DNA of 60,279 nt, from the NCBI GenBank assembly GCA_946183925.1, contig CAMHDS010000007.1, forward strand, positions 1 through 60,279, read 5' to 3'. The stretch comes from an uncultured Fibrobacter sp. Its GTDB lineage: Bacteria; Fibrobacterota; Fibrobacteria; Fibrobacterales; Fibrobacteraceae. The position numbers and the translations under genes were made by a program. The notes under the pieces were generated by a model. The model did no database searches. It saw only the letters and a list, made by a program, of their open reading frames with translations, and was not told the DNA's origin. Of the stretch, positions 7,480 to 13,690 are shown piece after piece. Position 1 is the stretch's first letter. Each line of letters starts with the position of its first letter.

Positions 7480-8985
7480 ATGAACGAGGTAACATATCCA
7501 GCCCATCCACTACTAGATCGTGACAGTCGTAACTTCATGGAATCAATGATTGTCGCTTGTGATGATATTGGCGCGGACATAAAGAAATACCATTCTTTTC
7601 TAAAGTATTGGTTAAATCGCGTTCAACGGAAGCCAAGTGCCCAAAACGCCTTTTTATACGCTTTTAAGTTTTTCAGCAGCAACGAAAACAAGGGTATAGA
7701 ACTAGACAAAGAAAAAGAGGCGAATGAATATCTAAAAGATCTGAAGTTTCATCTAAACGACCTTGGCTTAGTCGGTGAAAGTATGCGAAAGTTCATCGAA
7801 TCTTTCCAATCCGATTTCCCGAGAAGTCAAATTATAACAGAAGATATTGAATGGTTTCCAAAGCCGGGGAAAGAACAATGGACTAAGCCAGAGTATGTTG
7901 TATATGCGAAAATTTTCAAATTTGCCTGGAGCATCGCAAGACTTTGGCATCTATTCGAAAGTCGAAATGCTTACACACATATAAACCAGCTTAAGAACTT
8001 TTTTTTCGTACTTTCTGAGAAAGAACCTCTTATTGATTGCGTTTGCAAAGAAGCACAAAAAGTTCCAAACGAAATGCGCAACGCACTAAAAACGCTCTCC
8101 CCTGAAAATATCGAATTCTTTGACAAATATTTATTTTTCTTTTCCCCCGAATACTTGACATTAAATGAGATGTGCATGTTTTGGAAAAAGGCGTGCATTT
8201 CAAGCATAGAGGGAAAAACCGTCCAAACGGCTTTGAAAAAGCCCCTAAACAACATTTGGCTCCTTGGCCGTTTTTTTCTAGTACATCCTTATACGCTCAA
8301 TTTCTTTAATGGGAATCGAGGCTTTACAGACAAAGCTTTCAAGCAGATTTACAACACATCAAATCCCGAAGCAATAAAGAAAATCAAACAGATTCGCCTT
8401 GACGAAATTGTTGAAAAGAAGAGAAAGCAGAAACAGCTAGAGTGGGGCGATAAAAAGATTTCCATATTTGAGGTTTGTGCGACAATTTGCAGCGACAAAG
8501 AGTGGGAGAAAATTGAAAAACAATGTAAGGAGAATGAGATTGACGAAGCATATGAAAGTAATCCAAGTCGTGAGTTTTTAGAAGCAGCGGCCTCGTATCG
8601 AAGCAAAAATACTCTTTTAAATAAATTTGATTTTTCTAACAAACACATAAAAAAATGGGCTGCAAAAGAACCAAAGAAATTTAACACTCTTATTGTAGTG
8701 ATTTCTGTCTTAGAATTGTTCAAAAAATGTGGTAAAGATGATTTTAGTATTCTTGAGGATTTGTTTAAGAATTTTGCCCTTATGGGGTTTGAAACAAATC
8801 TTATCATATCACAAGGCATGAATCATGAGAAAAACCTGTTTCTGATTGCCATGAATGACATCGATGCAGAATTTTTAAAGGATCTGCTGAATATTCTTGT
8901 AGTCGTTCTGCTTGTGATGGTTATTCAAGAATTGTCAAATTCTTGGTCGAACGACAAGACCGACCAATCGAATTCAACAACTTGA
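7480..8985 (+). CDS. Hypothetical protein with C-terminal membrane anchor
   Basis: I do not recognise this family. About 501 aa, AT-rich and Lys/Glu/Phe-rich, mostly alpha-helical in character, with no visible enzymatic motif. A single hydrophobic stretch near the C-terminus (LLNILVVVLLVMVIQEL, about 470-486) followed by a short polar tail suggests a tail-anchored or bitopic inner-membrane protein with a large cytoplasmic N-terminal domain. An in-frame ATG at 7405 would add 25 atypical residues (Cys/Ser-rich); I prefer 7480, which starts MNEVTYPAHPLLDRD, but neither start has a clear Shine-Dalgarno. It lies directly upstream of three tiny genes, and the group is bracketed by GC-rich repeats A and B, which suggests a horizontally acquired cassette, possibly defensive (inference). 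Confidence 0.75.
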   Translation: MNEVTYPAHPLLDRDSRNFMESMIVACDDIGADIKKYHSFLKYWLNRVQRKPSAQNAFLYAFKFFSSNENKGIELDKEKEANEYLKDLKFHLNDLGLVGESMRKFIESFQSDFPRSQIITEDIEWFPKPGKEQWTKPEYVVYAKIFKFAWSIARLWHLFESRNAYTHINQLKNFFFVLSEKEPLIDCVCKEAQKVPNEMRNALKTLSPENIEFFDKYLFFFSPEYLTLNEMCMFWKKACISSIEGKTVQTALKKPLNNIWLLGRFFLVHPYTLNFFNGNRGFTDKAFKQIYNTSNPEAIKKIKQIRLDEIVEKKRKQKQLEWGDKKISIFEVCATICSDKEWEKIEKQCKENEIDEAYESNPSREFLEAAASYRSKNTLLNKFDFSNKHIKKWAAKEPKKFNTLIVVISVLELFKKCGKDDFSILEDLFKNFALMGFETNLIISQGMNHEKNLFLIAMNDIDAEFLKDLLNILVVVLLVMVIQELSNSWSNDKTDQSNSTT

Positions 8986-9010
8986 AAATTTTGTATCTAC
9001 TTTTTGAATT

Positions 9011-9038
9011 TTGAGGAAAAGGAATCTCCTTTTCTCAA
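9011..9038. other. Hairpin after the membrane-anchored protein gene
   Basis: TTGAGGAAAAGGA pairs with TCCTTTTCTCAA across a 3-base loop (one bulge), 25 bp after the stop. It is not followed by a T-run on the plus strand, so it is more likely an mRNA 3' stabiliser or processing element than a canonical terminator. Confidence 0.45.
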
Positions 9039-9139
9039 CTTGAAAAAATGGTGCTTTGGGATTTTTCTGCAAATCGTTCTTTTTTAAGAATTTGAATCTA
9101 TCTTTCTTTTCGCAATAAATCTTCGCAAAAGATTGTTGC

Positions 9140-9161
9140 ACGAAAGCAATGCCGCTTTCGT
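9140..9161 (+). other. Hairpin in the leader of the three small genes
   Basis: ACGAAAGC/GCTTTCGT, a perfect 8-bp stem with a 6-base loop, followed by TTTATC. It is 18 bp before the first small ORF. It could act as a weak terminator/attenuator or protect the 5' end of the small-gene mRNA. Confidence 0.5.
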
Positions 9162-9179
9162 TTTATCAAAGAGGTAAAA

Positions 9180-9323
9180 ATGAAGCCCATTGATAATCAC
9201 GCCAATCAGTGCAACGCAAATAAGGGTACTTCTGGACACAACGCCCAGTATCAGGCCATGTTAGACAACCGTTCCCGTCAACTGAATCCTATGGATTCCA
9301 AGTATCAAGGGGGAAAGAAATAA
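9180..9323 (+). CDS. Small hydrophilic protein (47 aa) with NxxYQAxxDNRxxQLNP pattern
   Basis: ATG preceded by GAGGT at good spacing. The product is Asn/Gln/Lys-rich, without signal or membrane segment; the central part reads GHNAQYQAMLDNRSRQLNP. This resembles a widespread but uncharacterised family of tiny bacterial proteins with the pattern AYQ...DNRANQ.NPNN (family recall, not searched). It is the first of three consecutive tiny genes (gap of 1 bp to the next), so probably one transcript. Probably disordered or peptide-like; function unknown. Confidence 0.65.
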   Translation: MKPIDNHANQCNANKGTSGHNAQYQAMLDNRSRQLNPMDSKYQGGKK

Positions 9324-9324
9324 C

Positions 9325-9486
9325 ATGTGCTCTTGTACTGGCCGCAATGGTCAAAAGAAAAATCTCTATTATTCTGAAGCTGCAGCTCGTGACGTAGCAG
9401 GCGAGCGAACGCGAGCAACAGGAATTAGGATGTACACTTACAAATGCCCATCCGGAGAGGGATGGCACATTTCAGGACTTTATTAA
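9325..9486 (+). CDS. Small Cys-containing protein (53 aa), zinc-ribbon-like
   Basis: Starts MCSCTGRNGQKKNLY and ends YKCPSGEGWHISGLY. The paired Cys-x-Cys at the N-terminus, the later Cys and a terminal His in a CP.G.GWH context look like a minimal zinc-binding or rubredoxin-knuckle-like fold. Short proteins ending YRCPxGxGWHL are common next to mobile elements and are uncharacterised (recall). The start lies 1 bp after the preceding stop, so translation is probably coupled. No function can be assigned. Confidence 0.6.
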   Translation: MCSCTGRNGQKKNLYYSEAAARDVAGERTRATGIRMYTYKCPSGEGWHISGLY

Positions 9487-9499
9487 AAGGAGGCCCATC

Positions 9500-9607
9500 A
9501 TGGCACAACCACAAAATGACCCGAATAATGCAGGATGGCCTCGTGGCCACGGCGGAGGTACAGGCCCTTCTGGCGGTGGACGCGGGAACAACAATCCTCG
9601 TAAGTAA
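9500..9607 (+). CDS. Gly/Asn-rich micro-protein (35 aa)
   Basis: Strong Shine-Dalgarno (AAAGGAGG) six bases before the ATG supports translation. The sequence is almost wholly Gly, Asn, Pro, Gln, with GWPRGHGGGTGPSGGGRGNN as the recognisable block and a basic tail PRK. The pattern GWP...SGGGRGN recurs, from memory, in tiny proteins co-occurring with the DNR/NPNN family of the first gene in this trio, which makes the three genes look like a conserved set. Probably intrinsically disordered, perhaps nucleic-acid binding (RGG-like); function unknown. Confidence 0.6.
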   Translation: MAQPQNDPNNAGWPRGHGGGTGPSGGGRGNNNPRK

Positions 9608-9723
9608 AAAAGTCCGCCTAACAGACTGGAATCGGCGAAAATTTCACATCTGGCTAAACGGACTATAAAAAGATACAAAACGGGCGTCGCATTTGCGGCG
9701 CCTGTTCTACATACGACATTAAA

Positions 9724-9806
9724 GCGGGGCGTTGCGGGGCCGGCGTCTGAGGCCCCGCAGAGGGGGTGGTGAGCAACGGAGTGCGAGCCAGGGGGAGGCT
9801 TCCCCC
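9724..9806. repeat. GC-rich hairpin repeat element, copy B
   Basis: GGGGCGTTGCGGGG...GGCCCCGCAGAGGGGGT...GAGCAACGGAGTGCGAGCC, ending in palindrome GGGGGAGGCTTCCCCC (9791-9806). CGTTGC near the start pairs with GCAACG inside, enclosing a GCGGGGC/GCCCCGC-type stem, so the element folds as nested hairpins. It is a direct repeat of copy A. Confidence 0.8.
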
Positions 9807-9825
9807 ACCAAGTAAAAAGGCGGCG

Positions 9826-10143
9826 TCATTCTTCCATCAGTACCGCGATGTCGTCCTTGTCGAAGTCGGTGCCGAAGGCTTGCCGGTAGCTCGATTCCAG
9901 CGCCTCTCCGGGGGTGCAGTTTTCCCTGAACAGGACCATGCCGCTGTCCAGGCATTCCATGTTGAGTTCGCCGTCGGTGTCGATGCATTCCGGCCGGAAC
10001 GTGGACCATAGGCAATAGTCGGTGAACCCTTCCCGGATGTCTTCTTCGAGCAGGTTGTCGCCCGTGCCCGCCTGGACTTTCAGGAACGCCTTTGCGCTCT
10101 TGACCCATGCGAGTATCGCGCCGCCGAACGTGTCGTTTTCCAT
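9826..10143 (-). CDS. Hypothetical acidic protein (105 aa)
   Basis: Cytosolic-looking protein, strongly acidic, with four Cys. It starts MENDTFGGAILAWVKSAKAF and has a middle section rich in Glu/Asp (LLEEDIREGFTDYCLWSTF, ECIDTDGELNMECLDSGM). The start is supported by GGAGG six bases upstream. I do not recognise the family. It is transcribed away from the ORF6N gene and ends next to GC-rich repeat B, so it belongs to the accessory island. Size and charge would suit an antitoxin or a phage-type inhibitor, but nothing in the sequence proves either. Confidence 0.6.
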   Translation of the reverse strand: MENDTFGGAILAWVKSAKAFLKVQAGTGDNLLEEDIREGFTDYCLWSTFRPECIDTDGELNMECLDSGMVLFRENCTPGEALESSYRQAFGTDFDKDDIAVLMEE

Positions 10144-10229
10144 AGCGCCTCCGCTCCGAAAGATAGAAAGTGGGAAGCGACAGAAAATGACGTATTATGG
10201 TTCGCTAAATTTGAGATGGGAACTTGTTT

Positions 10230-10250
10230 AAGGTCGGAAAAAACGACCTT
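10230..10250. promoter_or_regulatory. Inverted repeat upstream of the ORF6N gene
   Basis: AAGGTCG, 7-base spacer, CGACCTT, then AGA. The same core recurs inside the ORF6N gene (10629-10653: CTAAGGTCGCA/TGCGACCTTAG). A shared operator-like motif at both places hints at autoregulation by the ORF6N protein or a partner. Confidence 0.45.
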
Positions 10251-10351
10251 AGAACTTCAAAAATCTTCGAAATTAAGCGATTTTGAGCAAAAGGACAATT
10301 TGAGGTTGAAAATTTTGTATATTGTGCTCCAACACCAGAAAGGGTGATATT

Positions 10352-10390
10352 AAAAGATCGCTATCCGCGTAAGCGGGGCGGTCTTTTTTT
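10352..10390 (+). terminator. Intrinsic terminator just upstream of the ORF6N gene
   Basis: AAAAGATCGC and GCGGTCTTTT form the outer stem, with an inner CCGC/GCGG hairpin and a seven-T tail. It ends 19 bp before the ORF6N start with no gene upstream on this strand, so it may be an attenuator or the end of a short non-coding transcript. Confidence 0.6.
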
Positions 10391-10409
10391 ATACCCAAAG
10401 GAGTAAAAA

Positions 10410-11252
10410 ATGGCGAAAAAAGGCGAAAAGCCGCTAGAACCAACTGTTGAGGATATGCCGATTACCCGGCAAATTCTTGTCGTCCGGGATAAACAGGTCA
10501 TGCTGGACCGTGATTTGGCAACACTCTACGGGGTGGAAACGAAACGTATCAATGAGCAGGTAAAACGCAATAAAGAGCGATTTCCTGAGGATTTTTGCTT
10601 TCTGCTAACTATGGAAGAAACGAAACTTCTAAGGTCGCAAAATGCGACCTTAGAGAAGGAATCTGCTAATCTGAAGGGAAAACATTCAAAATACCGATCT
10701 CTGGCGTTCACGGAACAAGGTATCGCGATGCTCTCATCTGTCCTGAAAAGCGAAGCGGCCATTAGAGTGAACATTGCCATCATGCGTGCTTTTGTTGCAG
10801 CACGGCAAATCCTGATGCAAAACGGCGGTCTGGTCAACCGTCTTTCCAACATGGAGTCCAAAATGTTAGAGCAGGACGCGCGTTTGCTGGACCACGACCA
10901 TAAATTCGACACGATTTTCGAGGCGATGGACCGCGGCGAGCTCAAGTCGAAGGGGCTCTATTACAACAACCAGGTGTTTGACGCCTATGTGTTCGTATGC
11001 GGGTTAATCAAGCAGGCAAAAAGACGGATTGTCTTGGTGGACCGCTACGTGGACGAGAAGGTGCTTGCGATGATGCTAAAGCGCGGCAAGGGCGTTTCGG
11101 CGACCATCTACACTTACGACAAGAGCAAGGTCTTTGAGGTGGACCTGGCGACGTACAACGCGCAGTACGCCGACTGTCCGCTCAAGATTCTGCCGAGCTA
11201 CGGCATGCACGACCGCTTCTTGTTTGGACTCCTTCGGAGTCCCAACCACTAG
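10410..11252 (+). pseudogene. ORF6N-domain protein, interrupted before its C-terminus
   Basis: Phage-type ORF6N DNA-binding protein of the kind common in Bacteroidota/Fibrobacterota accessory regions. Residues about 15-110 hold the ORF6N domain (VMLDRDLATLYGVETKRINEQVKRN, FCFLLTMEE, LRSQNATLE, YRSLAFTEQGIAMLSSVLKS). A coiled region follows, then a phospholipase-D-like-looking C-terminal part (RRIVLVDRYVDE...GMHDRFL). At residue 271 the frame enters a 79-bp palindromic insert and stops after FGLLRSPNH; the natural continuation resumes at 11302. An extended Shine-Dalgarno (AAAGGAG) supports the start. The first 271 residues may still be made. Confidence 0.85.
10629..10653. promoter_or_regulatory. 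Intragenic palindrome in the ORF6N gene
   Basis: CTAAGGTCGCA and TGCGACCTTAG, 11-bp perfect arms with a 3-base loop, at the codons for LLRSQNATL. The core matches the inverted repeat at 10230-10250. Confidence 0.5.
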
Positions 11253-11301
11253 GCTCGGCAATGCCCATGCAAGCATGGTCGCTGCACTCGCCTTTGGTGG
11301 T
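11223..11301. repeat. 79-bp palindromic insertion inside the ORF6N gene
   Basis: Sits exactly between the codons for MHDRFL and CIDDTAYHFG, which are contiguous in uninterrupted ORF6N proteins. It contains GGACTCC/GGAGTCC (11226-11242), an outer CAACCAC/GTGGTTG stem and an inner CCATGC/GCATGG stem, so nearly all of it can fold. Its length (79, not a multiple of 3) and an internal TAG break the gene. It has no coding capacity, so it looks like a small non-autonomous element (MITE or REP-like). Boundaries are inferred by restoring the reading frame. Confidence 0.7.
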
Positions 11302-11466
11302 TGTATCGATGATACTGCGTATCATTTCGGGGCATCCCTGAAAGACCTGGGCACGAACACGTTCTTCTTTAGCAAGGAAGAATTCACGCTGGACGAGGTG
11401 CTGAAGAAGTCAGAAGAAATGCGATTAGAAAAGGAACTTGATGTCCAAAAATCGGACATCAAGTGA
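11302..11466 (+). pseudogene. Orphaned C-terminus of the ORF6N-family protein
   Basis: 54 codons continuing the family C-terminus: CIDDTAYHFGASLKDLG followed by NTFFFSKEEFTLDEVLKK. In intact relatives this follows HDRFL directly. It has no start codon of its own, and can be expressed only by readthrough or internal initiation. It shows that the gene was functional until recently, because the frame is still clean. Confidence 0.75.
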
Positions 11467-11603
11467 GGTCCTTTAAGGATGCTTATTGCCAACATATCAA
11501 AAACATTTATCATTTCAATAAAAATAATATATTTGACATTATGAATTCTTGAGGGTATATTAGTACTGTAAAACTAGGATAACCCTTAGAAAAGGAGTTC
11601 ATC

Positions 11604-12371
11604 ATGAAAACCGAAGATCGCGCAACACCGTTATTTACCGCTACCGCATTTGTAGCTATTTCTGCTGCCTTGTTCTTTCTTTCGGGCTGTTCCGCCGATT
11701 CGAGCATCGCCGGGGCTTCGGAGGAAGAATCCACCGTAAGTGCCGAGGCCGTGAACCAGGGGACAGCCCTTGCCAGGGGGCAGGTTTCGTCGGAAACAGT
11801 GGTGTTTGGGGAAGTCACCGACCCACGCGACGGTCAGAAGTACCGGACCGTCAAGATTGGGAAGAACACCTGGTTTGCCGAGAACCTGAATTACGAGACA
11901 GCCAATAGCTGGTGCTACAATGATGAAGAGTCCAACTGCGATGTGTATGGACGGCTCTATACCCATGCCGATGCGGTGAATGCCTGCCCCGAAGGCTGGG
12001 CTCTGCCCACCATGATTCAATATATGGAACTGTATATGAACACGGCGAATTCTGGCGGATTCAAGACAAATGCGTCTATGCTTATTGCGAACGGGTCTAG
12101 ATGGGGTTCTCCTTTTGAGGGTGGTGAAAAATACGAGTTCCGCGGCAAGGATCCGTTCGGTTTCTCGATTATTGCCGCCGGAAGAAGGACTAGCGATGGG
12201 ATTTTTGAGCAAATCGACGCCTCGGCCTATTTGTGGACGTTGACGGCAGCGTCTAGGGGTGGGTATGTTGCGCAGAATTTCGTTACCGCATCGCCCAAGG
12301 ACGCGGCGGTAGAGGTGAATTTCATTGTCCGGACCGACGCGGCCTTGTCTGTGCGGTGCATCAAGCGCTAA
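11604..12371 (+). CDS. FISUMP-domain lipoprotein
   Basis: Second FISUMP-family lipoprotein in the window, 255 aa. The signal peptide has a hydrophobic core (LFTATAFVAISAALFFLSG) and lipobox LSGC (Cys30). The linker is short and acidic/Ser-rich. The FISUMP domain (about 73-255) carries TDPRDGQKYRTVKIGKNTWF, AENLNY, CDVYGRLYTHADAVNACPEGWALPT, a TDG..ASAYLWT-like late segment and the terminal SVRCIKR. AAGGAG eight bases upstream supports the start, and a strong terminator follows. It is presumably outer-membrane anchored and surface-exposed; activity unknown for the family. It has its own promoter region in a 130-bp AT-rich gap. Confidence 0.92.
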   Translation: MKTEDRATPLFTATAFVAISAALFFLSGCSADSSIAGASEEESTVSAEAVNQGTALARGQVSSETVVFGEVTDPRDGQKYRTVKIGKNTWFAENLNYETANSWCYNDEESNCDVYGRLYTHADAVNACPEGWALPTMIQYMELYMNTANSGGFKTNASMLIANGSRWGSPFEGGEKYEFRGKDPFGFSIIAAGRRTSDGIFEQIDASAYLWTLTAASRGGYVAQNFVTASPKDAAVEVNFIVRTDAALSVRCIKR

Positions 12372-12397
12372 GGCTTTTTCTCTCTCTTTTTTAGTAT

Positions 12398-12425
12398 GGC
12401 GGGTGCCAAAACACCCGCCATTATT
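12398..12425 (+). terminator. Intrinsic terminator after the FISUMP lipoprotein
   Basis: GGCGGGTG and CACCCGCC arms with a 6-base loop, followed by ATTATTGTATTTTT. It lies 26 bp after the stop. Confidence 0.8.
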
Positions 12426-12489
12426 GTATTTTTCTTTGCGGTACCGAATGATACCTTTAAAAATGCACAATTGCAAAAAAGGTGAATAT

Positions 12490-13521
12490 ATGTTTGATTT
12501 GAACACTGTCGATTGGAAGACGCTCCCCTTCGGTTATTACGATACCGATTACAATGTCCGCTGCTACTACCGCAACGGCCAGTGGGGCCAGATTGAAGTT
12601 TCCTCTTCCAAGGACATCAGCATCCACATGGCCGCGACTTGCTTGCACTACGGCCAGGAAGGTTTTGAAGGCCTGAAGGCCTATACGGGCAAGGACGGCA
12701 AGGTCCGCATTTTCCGCGTCGATGAAAATGCCAAGCGTATGCAGAACACGGCGAACCGCGTTTTGATGGCTGTTCCGCCTGTTGAGCTTTTCCGCGAGAT
12801 GGTTCACAAGGTGGTGAAGCTGAACGCTCGCTTTGTGCCGCCCTATGGCTACGGTGCAACGCTCTACATCCGTCCGCTCCTCATTGGCACTAGCCCCGAG
12901 GTGGGCGTGAAACCCTCTGACGAATGCTTGCTGTTGATGTTCGTGACTCCGGTGGGTCCCTACTTCAAGGACGGGTTCAAGCCTGTGGACATGATGATCA
13001 GCCGTAACTTTGACCGCGCCGCTCCTCAGGGTACGGGTACGGTGAAGGTTGGCGGTAACTACGCCGCTAGTTTGCTTTCCCTTGCCGAAGCCAAGAAGCT
13101 GGGCTACTCCAGCACCATCTACCTGGACGCCAAGGAAAAGAAGTACATCGACGAATGTGGTCCGGCAAACTTCTTCGGTATCAAGGGCAAGACCTACGTG
13201 ACCCCGAAGTCCGAATCCATTCTGCCGTCGATTACGAACAAGAGCTTGCAGCAGTTGGCTGAATACCTGGGCTACACCGTGGAACGCCGCCAGGTTCCGT
13301 TCGAAGAACTCGCTGAATTCTCCGAAACCGCCGAATGCGGTACCGCCGCCGTGATTACCCCGATCAAGAAGATTGTGGATCCGGTTGCCGGCAAGGAATT
13401 CACCTACGGTGACGGCGTGAACCCGGGCCCGGTCTGCACGGAACTCTTCACGAAGTACACTGCCATCCAGTTCGGCGAAGCGGAAGACCCGTTCGGCTGG
13501 ACTGAAGTGGTTGATATCTAA
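12490..13521 (+). CDS. ilvE: Branched-chain amino-acid aminotransferase
   Basis: PLP enzyme of fold type IV that transfers the amino group between glutamate and the branched-chain 2-oxo acids (final step of Val, Leu and Ile synthesis, first step of their breakdown). I use the start at 12490 (MFDLNTVDWKTLPFGYY) because it has AGGTGA seven bases upstream and matches the family's usual ~345 aa; the open frame extends 55 codons further but those residues overlap a terminator. Conserved segments: LHYGQEGFEGLKAY, PVGPYFKDGF, the Schiff-base Lys in GTVKVGGNYA, DECGPANFFG, and TSTEC-equivalent SETAECGTAAVITP. Strong match, monocistronic, and ends at a heptamer array and terminator. Confidence 0.95.
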   Translation: MFDLNTVDWKTLPFGYYDTDYNVRCYYRNGQWGQIEVSSSKDISIHMAATCLHYGQEGFEGLKAYTGKDGKVRIFRVDENAKRMQNTANRVLMAVPPVELFREMVHKVVKLNARFVPPYGYGATLYIRPLLIGTSPEVGVKPSDECLLLMFVTPVGPYFKDGFKPVDMMISRNFDRAAPQGTGTVKVGGNYAASLLSLAEAKKLGYSSTIYLDAKEKKYIDECGPANFFGIKGKTYVTPKSESILPSITNKSLQQLAEYLGYTVERRQVPFEELAEFSETAECGTAAVITPIKKIVDPVAGKEFTYGDGVNPGPVCTELFTKYTAIQFGEAEDPFGWTEVVDI

Positions 13522-13541
13522 TTCGGATTTCGGAATTATGA
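13521..13541. repeat. Heptamer repeat array (3 units)
   Basis: ATTCGGA, TTTCGGA, ATTATGA starting on the last base of the ilvE stop codon. Same ATTCnGA family as the arrays at 18743 and 31234. Confidence 0.65.
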
Positions 13542-13597
13542 AGTATGGCGGCTTTGCCGCGATGATTTAAATTCTGGACTCTGAACGCTTAAATTTT

Positions 13598-13626
13598 CCC
13601 GCAGAGAAATCTGCGGGATTTTTTTA
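13598..13626 (+). terminator. Intrinsic terminator after ilvE
   Basis: CCCGCAGA-GAAA-TCTGCGGG (GNRA tetraloop) followed by ATTTTTTT. Confidence 0.9.
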
Positions 13627-13638
13627 TGGATAGGAATG

Positions 13639-13665
13639 GTGATCCCGGCACTAGGCCGGGATGAC
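13639..13665. repeat. REP-like palindrome (GTGATCCCGGC...GCCGGGATGAC)
   Basis: Near-identical to the palindrome nested at 7278-7303, between the convergent ilvE and recD2 genes. Confidence 0.65.
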
Positions 13666-13690
13666 ATTGGGGCGGGCAGGGATGACGTTG

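Noticed and set aside
7128..7580. Minus-strand frame through GC-rich element A
   Set aside because: It reads through a hairpin-rich repeat and gives a low-quality Pro/Arg/Ala-rich translation.
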